The notes beneath the pieces were generated by a model. That model did not search any database and was not told the DNA's origin. It saw only the letters and a program-made list of their open reading frames with translations. Shown one piece after another: positions 27,257 to 35,764 of a stretch of 64,000 bases of DNA. Within the stretch, counting starts at the first letter, position 1, and the number at the start of each line of letters is the position of its first letter. The DNA lies in contig JBBQJP010000011.1 in assembly GCA_038326025.1 (NCBI GenBank), positions 38,659-102,658 on the forward strand. The letters run 5' to 3'. This stretch comes from CAISIP01 sp038326025. Lineage in GTDB: Bacteria; Pseudomonadota; Gammaproteobacteria; Burkholderiales; Burkholderiaceae_C. The position numbers and the translations under genes were made by a program.

Positions 27257-29113
27257 TCAGACGGTTTCGATATTCTTGCCCGCGAGTGCCTTGCGGATAC
27301 CGCGGTTCATGCGCATGGCGGCAAAACTCTCGGTGCCTTGGGCCAGTGCCTTGCAGGCGGCCTCGATTACCGCAGGGTCGTCTGACACCAGCACCTCGCG
27401 CACCGTCTGCATCAGGGCCAGCACGGCGGCGTGTTCGTCAGAAGCGAGCAGATCCGCATCTGCGTCCAGTGCGGTTTGTGTGGCCAGCAACAGGCGTTCG
27501 GCGTCCAGACGGGCCTCGGCAATGGCGCGCGAGCGCATGTCCGACTGGGCGGTCGAGAAGCTGTCCTGCAGCATCTTGGCGATCTGGCCGTCGTCCAGGC
27601 CATAGCTGGGTTTGACGTCGATCTGCGCCTGCACGCCGCTGAGCAGTTCCTGCGCCGAGACGTTGAGCAGGCCGTCGGCGTCGACGGTGAACGTGACGCG
27701 AATTCGCGCCGCACCGGCAACCATCGGCGGAATACCGCGCAATTCGAAACGCGCCAGGCTGCGGCAATCCGCCACCATGTCGCGCTCGCCTTGAACCACA
27801 TGCAGCGCGAGTGCGGTCTGACCGTCCTTGAAAGTGGTGAAGTCCTGCGCCATTGCGGTCGGAATGGTCTGGTTGCGTGGCACGATGCGTTCGACCAGGC
27901 CGCCCATGGTCTCCAGGCCCAGCGACAGCGGAATCACATCGAGCAGCAGCAAGTCGCCGTCAGGCTGATTGCCGGCGAGTTGATTCGCCTGGATCGCTGC
28001 ACCGAGCGCCACGACTTCGTCCGGATTGAGATTGTTCAGTGGCTCGCAGGCGAAAAACCGGCCCACTTGCGCCTGGATCTGGGGCATGCGGGTCGAGCCT
28101 CCCACCATGACCACGCCCTTGATATCGGCAGCCACCAGTTTCGCGTCGCGCAAGGCCTTTCGCGCTGCAGTAATGGTGCGCGCGGTCAATGCCACGGTCA
28201 CTTGCTCGAACTGCGCACGTGTGACCTGTTGCGTGATGGTTCGCTCGCCCAGGGGAGCGGCAAACGTGGCGGTGTCCTGCTTCGACAAGGCCTCCTTGCA
28301 GGCGCGCGCCGCGATGCTGAACGCCGTCACATCCGATGCAGTTGCCAAGACAACCCCCGCCTGCTCAGCCACCACTGCGGCCAGGGCGCGGTCGTAATCG
28401 TCTCCGCCCAGCGCCGAATCGCCGCCAGTGGCTATCACCTCGAAAACACCCTGGCTCAGCCGCAGGATGGAAATATCGAAAGTGCCGCCGCCAAGATCGT
28501 AGATCGCATAGACCCCTTCGCTGCCGTTCTCCAGGCCATAAGCAATGGCCGCAGCTGTGGGTTCGTTGATCAGGCGTAATACATTCAGACCAGCCAGTTT
28601 GGCCGCGTCCTTGGTGGCCTGACGTTGCGCGTCGTCGAAATACGCCGGCACCGTGATGACCGCGCCCACCAGATCATCACCCAACGTGTCCTCGGCGCGG
28701 TAGCGCAAAGTGGCCAGGATCTCGGCACTGATTTCGACCGGCGACTTCTCGCCGCCGGCAGTCTGTATTGCCAGCATGCCGGGCTTATCGATGAATTGGT
28801 ACGGCAGATGTTCACGGTCGGCCACGTCGGCCAGCGAGCGCCCCATGAAACGTTTGACCGACGCCACGGTGTTTTGCGGGTCCTGCGCCAGGGCCTTCAA
28901 GGCCTCGCGACCGATCTGACGCCGACCGCCGTCCAGGTAGCGCACCACAGACGGCAGGATCACATGGCCGTCTTCATCGGGCAGGCATTCGGCAACACCA
29001 CTGCGCACCGCAGCCACTAGCGAATGTGTCGTGCCCAGGTCAATGCCCACCGCCAGGCGGCGTTCATGTGGATTGGGCGTGTGGCCCGGTTCGGAAATCT
29101 GTAATAAAGCCAT
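27257..29113 (-). CDS. hscA: Fe-S assembly chaperone HscA (Hsp70 family)
   Basis: A 618-residue Hsp70 homologue: ATPase domain with VGIDLGTTHSLVA, IYDLGGGTFDISILRL and VMVGGSTRMPQIQ, followed by the substrate-binding domain (FELRGIPPMVAGAARIRV) and helical lid. It receives IscU from HscB and uses ATP to help release the cluster, recognising the LPPVK motif that is present in the IscU of this operon. Length and order are normal for the family. Confidence 0.95.
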   Translation of the reverse strand: MALLQISEPGHTPNPHERRLAVGIDLGTTHSLVAAVRSGVAECLPDEDGHVILPSVVRYLDGGRRQIGREALKALAQDPQNTVASVKRFMGRSLADVADREHLPYQFIDKPGMLAIQTAGGEKSPVEISAEILATLRYRAEDTLGDDLVGAVITVPAYFDDAQRQATKDAAKLAGLNVLRLINEPTAAAIAYGLENGSEGVYAIYDLGGGTFDISILRLSQGVFEVIATGGDSALGGDDYDRALAAVVAEQAGVVLATASDVTAFSIAARACKEALSKQDTATFAAPLGERTITQQVTRAQFEQVTVALTARTITAARKALRDAKLVAADIKGVVMVGGSTRMPQIQAQVGRFFACEPLNNLNPDEVVALGAAIQANQLAGNQPDGDLLLLDVIPLSLGLETMGGLVERIVPRNQTIPTAMAQDFTTFKDGQTALALHVVQGERDMVADCRSLARFELRGIPPMVAGAARIRVTFTVDADGLLNVSAQELLSGVQAQIDVKPSYGLDDGQIAKMLQDSFSTAQSDMRSRAIAEARLDAERLLLATQTALDADADLLASDEHAAVLALMQTVREVLVSDDPAVIEAACKALAQGTESFAAMRMNRGIRKALAGKNIETV

Positions 29114-29133
29114 GGATATCGTCGGTCAGTGCG

Positions 29134-29706
29134 TCAATTCGCCTGCCCTGCTGTGCCCGCCACTACGGCGGGCGGATTCTGAAAATTTTCAAGCCGCAAT
29201 TCCACGTCTTGACTGAAGCGCTCGATGAACATCAAGGCCCTTACCTGTCCCACTGCCTGATCCGGCGCCTGTTGAACGTCGAGCAACTCTTCACATTGCT
29301 GCAAGGCGGCTTTACGCGCCTGGTTCACCAGTTTCAACAAGTGGACGATGTCGGCCTCGCTGCTCGCATCGTCCAGCGCTTCGCGCCACTGCATCTGCTC
29401 GATCAGGAATTGCGCGGGCATCGCGGTGTTGTTCTCGGCGTTGATCGGTGCGCCTGCCAGTTCACACAGATACGCAGCCCGCTTGAGCGGATGCTTGAGC
29501 CTTTGGTACGCCTCATTGATCCGTACCGACCATTGCATGGCCTGACGTTGCGCGGCGACGCCCTGCGCTGCGAACCGGTCTGGGTGTGCTTCGCGTTGCA
29601 ACTCTTTCCAGCGCGCATCGAGTGCGGCGGTGTCCTGCACAAAACGCGCCGGCACTGCGAACAGTTCGAAGTCGTTCGATGCCAGCGTCAGCGGCTTGTC
29701 ACCCAT
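29134..29706 (-). CDS. hscB: Fe-S assembly co-chaperone HscB
   Basis: A 190-residue J-protein. The J-domain has the HPD motif in REAHPDRFA near residue 38, then the C-terminal helical domain that binds IscU. It delivers IscU to HscA. The ATG at 29706 has a GGCGGA about 8 bases upstream; the in-frame TTG at 29724 is less likely. Between iscA (33 bases) and hscA (20 bases). Confidence 0.93.
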   Translation of the reverse strand: MGDKPLTLASNDFELFAVPARFVQDTAALDARWKELQREAHPDRFAAQGVAAQRQAMQWSVRINEAYQRLKHPLKRAAYLCELAGAPINAENNTAMPAQFLIEQMQWREALDDASSEADIVHLLKLVNQARKAALQQCEELLDVQQAPDQAVGQVRALMFIERFSQDVELRLENFQNPPAVVAGTAGQAN

Positions 29707-29739
29707 GCCGTGTCCGCCCGTCAATACCGTAGCGCCCGT

Positions 29740-30063
29740 TCACACCCGGAACGATTCGCCGCAACCGCACTTGTCTCGCTCGTTCGGGTTGTTGAACCTG
29801 AACCCTTCGTTCAACCCTTCACGCACGTAGTCGAGTTGCGTGCCTTCGATATAGGCCATGCTCTTCGGATCAACCAGTACCTTCACGCCGTGTTCCTCGA
29901 ACACCACGTCTTCCGGCGCCATTTCGTCGACGTATTCAAGCGTATAGGCCAGGCCGGAGCACCCCGTGGTCTTGACACCAAGACGCACGCCCACACCCTT
30001 GCCACGTTTGGTCAGGTAGCGGTTGACGTGCCGCGCCGCGGCTTCAGAAAGCGATACGGACAT
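29740..30063 (-). CDS. iscA: Iron-sulfur cluster assembly protein IscA
   Basis: A 107-residue A-type carrier with the three conserved cysteines in TTGCSGLAY and KCGCGESF. It passes clusters or iron from IscU to target proteins. It follows iscU after one base. Confidence 0.95.
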   Translation of the reverse strand: MSVSLSEAAARHVNRYLTKRGKGVGVRLGVKTTGCSGLAYTLEYVDEMAPEDVVFEEHGVKVLVDPKSMAYIEGTQLDYVREGLNEGFRFNNPNERDKCGCGESFRV

Positions 30064-30064
30064 G

Positions 30065-30451
30065 TCAGTGGCTGTGCTTCTTTTTGTAGTCGTCCACGGC
30101 GGCCTTGATCGCGTCTTCGGCCAGGATGGAACAATGGATCTTCACGGGCGGCAGGGCCAGTTCTTCGGCGATCTGGCTGTTTTTCAAGGCGGCTGCCTGA
30201 TCCAGCGTCTTGCCCTTGACCCATTCGGTAACCAGCGACGACGAGGCAATGGCCGAGCCACAACCATAGGTCTTGAAGCGTGCGTCTTCGATCACGCCGG
30301 TCTGAGCGTTGACCTTGATCTGCAACTTCATCACGTCGCCACAAGCCGGCGCACCGACCATGCCGGTGCCAACCGCAGCGTCTCCCTTGTCGAAGGAGCC
30401 GACATTGCGCGGGTTTTCGTAATGGTCTACGACTTTTTCTGAATATGCCAT
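30065..30451 (-). CDS. iscU: Fe-S cluster scaffold IscU
   Basis: A 128-residue scaffold. The three cluster cysteines are in GAPACGDVMKL, TYGCGSAIAS and KIHCSILAED, with the conserved Asp after the first; LPPVKIHC includes the LPPVK motif read by HscA. It builds 2Fe-2S and 4Fe-4S clusters with sulfur from IscS. 32 bases downstream of iscS. Confidence 0.96.
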   Translation of the reverse strand: MAYSEKVVDHYENPRNVGSFDKGDAAVGTGMVGAPACGDVMKLQIKVNAQTGVIEDARFKTYGCGSAIASSSLVTEWVKGKTLDQAAALKNSQIAEELALPPVKIHCSILAEDAIKAAVDDYKKKHSH

Positions 30452-30483
30452 GGTGTTACCTCTCTCTCAAATGGATTCGGCGG

Positions 30484-31704
30484 TCAGTGGGCAGCCCACT
30501 GGATGGTGCTGATGTCGATGCCGTCCTGGTACATCTCCCACAGCGGGCTCAAGTCGCGCAACTTCGCGACGTTTTTCTTGATCGTATCGACTGCATAGTC
30601 AATCTCTTCTTGCGTTGTGTAGCGGCCAATCGTCATGCGAAGACTGCTGTGTGCCAGTTCGTCGCTGCGACCGAGCGCGCGCAACACATAACTGGGTTCC
30701 AGGCTGGCCGACGTACAGGCCGAGCCACTGGACACAGCCAGGCCCTTGATGCCCATGATCAGCGACTCACCTTCAACATAGTTGAAGCTGATGTTCAGGT
30801 TGTGCGGCACGCGCTTTTCCGGGTGGCCGTTGATGAAGATCTGTTCAATGCCTTGCAGGCCGTCGAGCATGCGGTCATGCAAGGCCTGGATACGCAGGTT
30901 TTCCTGCGCCATCTCGGCTTTGGCAATGCGGTAAGCCTCACCCATGCCGACGATCTGATGCGTTGGCAAGGTTCCCGAACGCATGCCGCGCTCATGACCG
31001 CCGCCGTGCATCTGTGCCTCGATCCGCACGCGTGGCTTGCGTCGCACAAACAGCGCGCCTACACCCTTGGGGCCGTAGGTCTTGTGCGCTGTCAGGCTCA
31101 TCAGGTCAACCGGCAGTTCGGCCAGGTTGAACGCCACGCGCCCGGTGGCCTGCGCAGCGTCGACATGAAAAATCACGCCCTTGGCGCGGCAGACCGCACC
31201 AATCGCTGCGATGTCCTGGATCACGCCGATCTCGTTATTGACGAACATCACGCTGGCCACAATCGTATCCGGGCGGATCGCCGCCTTGAACACTTCCAGA
31301 TCAAGCAGGCCGTCGGTCTGCACATCCAGATAGGTCACTTCAAAACCCTGGCGCTCGAGCTCGCGGCAAGTGTCCAGCACCGCCTTATGCTCGGTTTTCA
31401 CCGTGATGATGTGCTTGCCCTTGGACTTGTAGAAACCCGCAGCGCCCTTGAGCGCCAGATTGTTCGATTCAGTGGCACCCGAGGTCCAGACGATTTCGCG
31501 CGGGTCCGCCCCGACCAGGTCGGCCACATGGGCACGCGCCTGTTCTACCGCCGCTTCCGCTTCCCAACCCCAGGCATGGCTGCGCGACGCCGGATTACCG
31601 AAATGCTGGCGCAACCAGGGCACCATCGCATCCACCACCCGCTCGTCGCAGGGATTGGTGGCGCTGTAGTCCATATATATGGGGAAGTGAGGGGTCGTGT
31701 CCAT
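30484..31704 (-). CDS. iscS: Cysteine desulfurase IscS
   Basis: A 406-residue PLP enzyme. The PLP Lys is in SLTAHKTYGPKG near residue 208, the mobile active-site Cys in SSGSACTSASLEPS near 330. N-terminal MDYSATNPCDERV and TSGATESNNLALKG are typical of group I desulfurases. It converts cysteine to alanine and hands persulfide to IscU, tRNA thiolation and other acceptors. 91 bases after iscR. Confidence 0.96.
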   Translation of the reverse strand: MDTTPHFPIYMDYSATNPCDERVVDAMVPWLRQHFGNPASRSHAWGWEAEAAVEQARAHVADLVGADPREIVWTSGATESNNLALKGAAGFYKSKGKHIITVKTEHKAVLDTCRELERQGFEVTYLDVQTDGLLDLEVFKAAIRPDTIVASVMFVNNEIGVIQDIAAIGAVCRAKGVIFHVDAAQATGRVAFNLAELPVDLMSLTAHKTYGPKGVGALFVRRKPRVRIEAQMHGGGHERGMRSGTLPTHQIVGMGEAYRIAKAEMAQENLRIQALHDRMLDGLQGIEQIFINGHPEKRVPHNLNISFNYVEGESLIMGIKGLAVSSGSACTSASLEPSYVLRALGRSDELAHSSLRMTIGRYTTQEEIDYAVDTIKKNVAKLRDLSPLWEMYQDGIDISTIQWAAH

Positions 31705-31795
31705 GGCTGGCTCTGATTAGTGGCTGGCTGTGTTGCTCGAATTCAAAAAGCGTACTTGCGTGAACCGGCCTGCGCGGGGGCAGGCTTGGGTCCCG

Positions 31796-32335
31796 TCAGG
31801 ATTTTGCCAATGCGTTGCCCAGGGCAAACACCGAGTTGGGCGCATTCACCCGGATCGGTTTGCTGCTCACAGGCATTGCAGAAATGGCACGCTTGACGTG
31901 GGGTTTGTCCTCAATCTGCAGGCCTTTGGCGAGTTGCTCGTCGACCAGCTTTTGCAGACTGACCGAGTCCAGAAACTCCACCATGCGCACGTTGAGCGAC
32001 GCCCACAGGTCGTGGGTCATGCAGCGGGCACCTTCGCCCAGGCAGTTTTCCTTGCCAGCGCAATGGGTAGCATCGATCGGCTCATCGACCGAGACAATGA
32101 TGTCGGCTACGGTGATGTCTGCGGCCTTGCGTGCCAACGTGTATCCGCCGCCCGGTCCACGCGTGGACTCGACCAGTTCGTGCCGGCGCAACTTGCCGAA
32201 CAACTGCTCCAGGTACGACAGGGAGATTTGCTGGCGCTGGCTGATCGCGGCCAGTGTCACCGGCCCGTTGCTCTGGCGCAGGCCGAGGTCAATCATGGCT
32301 GTGACCGCAAAACGGCCTTTGGTAGTGAGACGCAT
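31796..32335 (-). CDS. iscR: Iron-sulfur cluster regulator IscR
   Basis: A 179-residue Rrf2-family regulator from the ATG at 32335 (MRLTTKGRFAVTAM), the canonical IscR start; the frame stays open upstream to 32440 without similarity. Winged helix residues about 1-80, with cluster cysteines Cys92, Cys98 and Cys105 (one residue further than E. coli Cys104). 2Fe-2S IscR represses its own operon; the apo form activates other genes. A likely operator lies about 120 bases upstream. Confidence 0.95.
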   Translation of the reverse strand: MRLTTKGRFAVTAMIDLGLRQSNGPVTLAAISQRQQISLSYLEQLFGKLRRHELVESTRGPGGGYTLARKAADITVADIIVSVDEPIDATHCAGKENCLGEGARCMTHDLWASLNVRMVEFLDSVSLQKLVDEQLAKGLQIEDKPHVKRAISAMPVSSKPIRVNAPNSVFALGNALAKS

Positions 32336-32662
32336 CGCAAACTCCTTCAGTTTGGTTAAATGGGCCAATAACTGCCCGGGATCCTTGTGGGACACCAGGC
32401 ACTTGATCACCTGGAAAACCGGCCTTGCGACCTGCTCCACTCAAGTGGGACTAGTTGTTGACTAATTAGTTCAACTATACCACTGACCCTAGGGTTTACT
32501 CGGAATTAAAAACCGATCAGTCTTCAATGAGACTCATCGTTATCAATACTAATCTGTTTTTGTCGGCTATTTGCCCAGCCATCTGATAACCCTGAGCGAA
32601 GAAGGGTCCGGCGCCGCTACAGAACCCCTCACGCGAACCGGCGCGCCCATTAGCATCACCGG
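32336..32662. other. Intergenic region upstream of iscR
   Basis: This 327-base stretch separates the minus-strand iscR from a plus-strand gene. It holds the IscR-like operator at 32454-32478 in an AT-richer patch (about 32440-32580), probably the iscR promoter. The remaining sequence toward 32662 shows no further structure or gene I can support. Confidence 0.55.
32454..32478 (-). promoter_or_regulatory. Probable type 1 IscR operator in the iscR promoter region
   Basis: On the minus strand, ATAGTTGAACTAATTAGTC and the six bases after it agree with about 20 of 25 positions of the type 1 IscR site consensus (ATASYYGACTRWWWYAGTCRRSTAT, as I recall it). The site is near-palindromic and lies in the only AT-rich patch upstream of iscR, about 120 bases before its start codon. 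Holo-IscR binding here would give the known negative feedback on the operon. Confidence 0.7.
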
Positions 32663-33472
32663 GTGGACAACCTGACTTTTCATGCGCTTGCGGCCGATTG
32701 CCGCCTGGCTCCGACCATCGAGCAGCGCCCGCGCCTTCTTGTTGCCGGGGCCACCGGCGTACTCGGCAACGCCATGGTCCGCCAGTTGGTCGGCATGCAA
32801 CGTGCCAGCCATACCTGGGTGCTGGCGCGGCTGCCAATGCGCCAGGCACTGCATCACGTCAGCGCCCACGTGGTTCCTGAGATGCCGCCCGACGCCGACG
32901 ACTTTGCGCAGTGGCCGTTACTGCCAGCCGAGATCGCGCTGATCATGTTCGATCCGCCGCGAATGTTCTACGGACGAGAACGGTCCTTGTGGACGCCGTC
33001 GCCGCTGCAACTTGCCGGCTTGGGTGACTGGCTCCGACGCTGCGGCGTGCACACACTGGTCGTTGTGTTGCCCCATGACCAGGGCACGTTGCCCGAGGCC
33101 GTCAAGCGCGGTCTGGCCAATCTGGACGAAGAGGCATTGGCGCGGCAGGCTTTCACGCGGCTGCTGATCGTGCGCACGGCGCGCAAGCCGCAACCTGGCA
33201 GGCAACCGCGTCTGCTGCAGCGCACTGCCGCCTGGATGCTTGGTGTCTGCAATTACATGGTGCCGCACAGTGCGCAGCCCGTCCGGGCCGCCAAGGTAGC
33301 AGAATTTGTCGACGAGGCCTTACAGGTGTTGCCCGCCGGTATCCACGTAGCCGCGCCGGAACTTGTCTGGGGTGCCGCCCAGGGCGATTCGGCGCACATG
33401 CGCCATACCATCGCGTTATGGCTGCGAACGCTGACGCCCGATCGCGCCGGCGCCAACACCAGCGGTATGTAA
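32663..33472 (+). CDS. Uncharacterised NAD(P)-binding Rossmann-fold protein
   Basis: A 269-residue protein starting with GTG at 32663. Near residue 24 it has RLLVAGATGVLGNAMVRQL, a dinucleotide-binding loop of the extended SDR/NmrA type. No YxxxK is found at the expected distance, so catalysis by the standard mechanism is not supported. The rest (LRRCGVHTLVVVLPHDQGT; RAAKVAEFVDEALQ) looks like a folded Rossmann core with helices. Function unknown; it is divergent from iscR and convergent with uvrB. Confidence 0.72.
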   Translation: MDNLTFHALAADCRLAPTIEQRPRLLVAGATGVLGNAMVRQLVGMQRASHTWVLARLPMRQALHHVSAHVVPEMPPDADDFAQWPLLPAEIALIMFDPPRMFYGRERSLWTPSPLQLAGLGDWLRRCGVHTLVVVLPHDQGTLPEAVKRGLANLDEEALARQAFTRLLIVRTARKPQPGRQPRLLQRTAAWMLGVCNYMVPHSAQPVRAAKVAEFVDEALQVLPAGIHVAAPELVWGAAQGDSAHMRHTIALWLRTLTPDRAGANTSGM

Positions 33473-33503
33473 GGCGATACCAGAGCCGCCGCGCCAAATC
33501 GGG

Positions 33504-35624
33504 TCAAGACGCGCGGTCGACCAGATCCACGCCGGTCGCGCCGAACACCCGCTTTTTGAGCAAACCCAACTGGTCGCGTGTCTTGGCGGCCTGCTCGAAT
33601 TCCAGATTGCGCGCATGTTCGAGCATCTGCTTCTCCAGCCGCTTGATCTCGCGCGCCATGTCCTTTTCGCTCATGTCCTCGACCAGCGCGCGTTGCATCG
33701 CGTCCTGCTCCAGACGCTCCATCTCGCGCCCGGCCTTCTCGCTGTAGACACCGTCGATCAGATCGCGCACGTTCTTGATGATGCTGCGCGGCGTGATGCC
33801 GTGCAGGGTGTTGTGCGCCACCTGGCGCTCGCGCCGTCGATTGGTCTCGCCGATGGCCCGCTCCATCGAGTCCGTGATGCGGTCGGCATACAGAATCGCC
33901 CTGCCCTCCAGGTTGCGCGCGGCGCGACCGATGGTTTGGATCAGGCTGCGCTCGGAGCGCAAAAAGCCCTCCTTGTCGGCATCGAGGATCGCTACCAGAG
34001 ACACCTCGGGAATGTCCAGCCCCTCGCGCAACAGGTTGATGCCCACCAGCACGTCAAAGGTTCCCAGCCGCAGGTCGCGCAGAATCTCGACCCGCTCGAC
34101 CGTGTCCACATCGCTGTGCAGATACCGCACCTTGACGCCGTTGTCGCTCAGGTAGTCGGTGAGTTGCTCGGCCATGCGCTTGGTCAGCGTTGTGATAAGC
34201 ACCCGCTCGGACTTTTCGACCCGGATCCGGATTTCCTGCAATACGTCGTCGACCTGGTGTGTGGCGGGCCGCACCTCGACCAGCGGATCGACCAGGCCGG
34301 TGGGTCGCACCAACTGCTCAACCACCTGCCCTGCATGGTCTTTTTCCCATTGCGCCGGCGTGGCCGACACGAAAATCGCCTGGCGCATGCGCGCCTCGAA
34401 CTCCTCGAACTTCAGCGGACGGTTGTCCAGCGCACTGGGCAGCCGGAAGCCATACTCCACCAGCGTGGTCTTGCGCGAACGGTCGCCGTTGTACATGGCG
34501 CTGAACTGGCCGATCAACACATGCGACTCGTCCAGGAACATGACCGCGTCCTTGGGCAGATAGTCGGTCAGCGTGGCGGGCGGATCACCTGGCGCGGCGC
34601 CCGAGAGATGGCGCGTGTAGTTCTCGATGCCCTTGCAGTGCCCGACTTCGCTGAGCATCTCCAGGTCGAACCGGGTGCGTTGCTCGAGCCGCTGGGCTTC
34701 CACCAGCTTGCCGTCACCGGTCAGTTGCTTGAGCCGCTCGGCCAGCTCGAGCTTGATGGTCTCCACCGCCGCCAGCACCTTGTCACGCGGCGTCACATAG
34801 TGGCTGCTCGGATAGACCGTGAAGCGCAGAATCTTCTGGCGGATGCGGCCGGTCAGCGGGTCAAAAAGCTGCAGTGTCTCGATCTCGTCATCGAACAATT
34901 CGATGCGGATCGCCAGCTCACTGTGTTCGGCCGGAAACACGTCGATGGTGTCGCCGCGCACGCGGAACTTCCCGCGCGAGAAGTCCTCTTCATTGCGCTG
35001 GTACTGCATGCGCACCAGTTGCGCAATCACATCGCGCTGGCCCATTTTGTCGCCAACGCGCAGCGTCATCACCATCTGGTGATAGGCCTCGGGCTGGCCG
35101 ATGCCGTAGATCGCCGACACCGTGGCCACGATCACCACATCGCGCCGCTCGAGCACGCTCTTGGTACACGACAGACGCATCTGCTCGATGTGCTCGTTGA
35201 TCGCCGAGTCTTTCTCGATGAACAGATCGCGCTGCGGCACATAGGCCTCGGGCTGGTAATAGTCGTAGTAACTGACGAAATATTCGACCGCATTGCGCGG
35301 AAAGAACTCGCGAAATTCGCTATAGAGCTGAGCGGCCAGCGTCTTGTTGGGGGCGAACACGATCGCCGGTCGGCCCAGTCGGGCGATCACATTGGCCATC
35401 GTGAAGGTCTTGCCCGAGCCGGTCACGCCGAGCAAGGTCTGGAACACCTCGCCATCGGTGACCCCCTCCACCAGCTTGTCGATTGCCTGTGGTTGGTCCC
35501 CGGCTGGCGGATACGGCTGGAACAACTCGAACGGCGAATCCGGGAACTGCACGAACGTGCCGTCGGTGATCGGCGCCTCGTCCTGGGCGGCAGTTTCTAC
35601 GACAGACAGGGAAGATTGGGACAT
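33504..35624 (-). CDS. uvrB: Excinuclease ABC subunit B
   Basis: A 706-residue UvrB. Helicase motif I is GVTGSGKTFTMANV; the beta-hairpin is the VSYYDYYQPEAYVP segment; motif II reads FLDESHV, motif V GINLLREGLD and motif VI QTIGRAARN. The C-terminal UVR domain (LEKQMLEHARNLEFEQAAKTR) contacts UvrC. It verifies DNA damage in nucleotide excision repair. The ATG at 35624 (MSQSSLSVV) precedes the conserved FVQFPDSPFELFQPYPPAGDQP; an upstream in-frame start at 35735 adds Arg-rich sequence unlike the family. Divergent from the aminotransferase gene. Confidence 0.96.
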   Translation of the reverse strand: MSQSSLSVVETAAQDEAPITDGTFVQFPDSPFELFQPYPPAGDQPQAIDKLVEGVTDGEVFQTLLGVTGSGKTFTMANVIARLGRPAIVFAPNKTLAAQLYSEFREFFPRNAVEYFVSYYDYYQPEAYVPQRDLFIEKDSAINEHIEQMRLSCTKSVLERRDVVIVATVSAIYGIGQPEAYHQMVMTLRVGDKMGQRDVIAQLVRMQYQRNEEDFSRGKFRVRGDTIDVFPAEHSELAIRIELFDDEIETLQLFDPLTGRIRQKILRFTVYPSSHYVTPRDKVLAAVETIKLELAERLKQLTGDGKLVEAQRLEQRTRFDLEMLSEVGHCKGIENYTRHLSGAAPGDPPATLTDYLPKDAVMFLDESHVLIGQFSAMYNGDRSRKTTLVEYGFRLPSALDNRPLKFEEFEARMRQAIFVSATPAQWEKDHAGQVVEQLVRPTGLVDPLVEVRPATHQVDDVLQEIRIRVEKSERVLITTLTKRMAEQLTDYLSDNGVKVRYLHSDVDTVERVEILRDLRLGTFDVLVGINLLREGLDIPEVSLVAILDADKEGFLRSERSLIQTIGRAARNLEGRAILYADRITDSMERAIGETNRRRERQVAHNTLHGITPRSIIKNVRDLIDGVYSEKAGREMERLEQDAMQRALVEDMSEKDMAREIKRLEKQMLEHARNLEFEQAAKTRDQLGLLKKRVFGATGVDLVDRAS

Positions 35625-35764
35625 GGATGGCACTCGGTCGCCGCACGGGTGCGGGCTAAAATGGGGGCAACCGGCAAGCGTACCGCAGATGGCCCACCCA
35701 CGCATCCGACGACGCCGGCGCACCCTCTCATCCAAGCCGCAATATTTTTTCCGAGTAGCCCACC

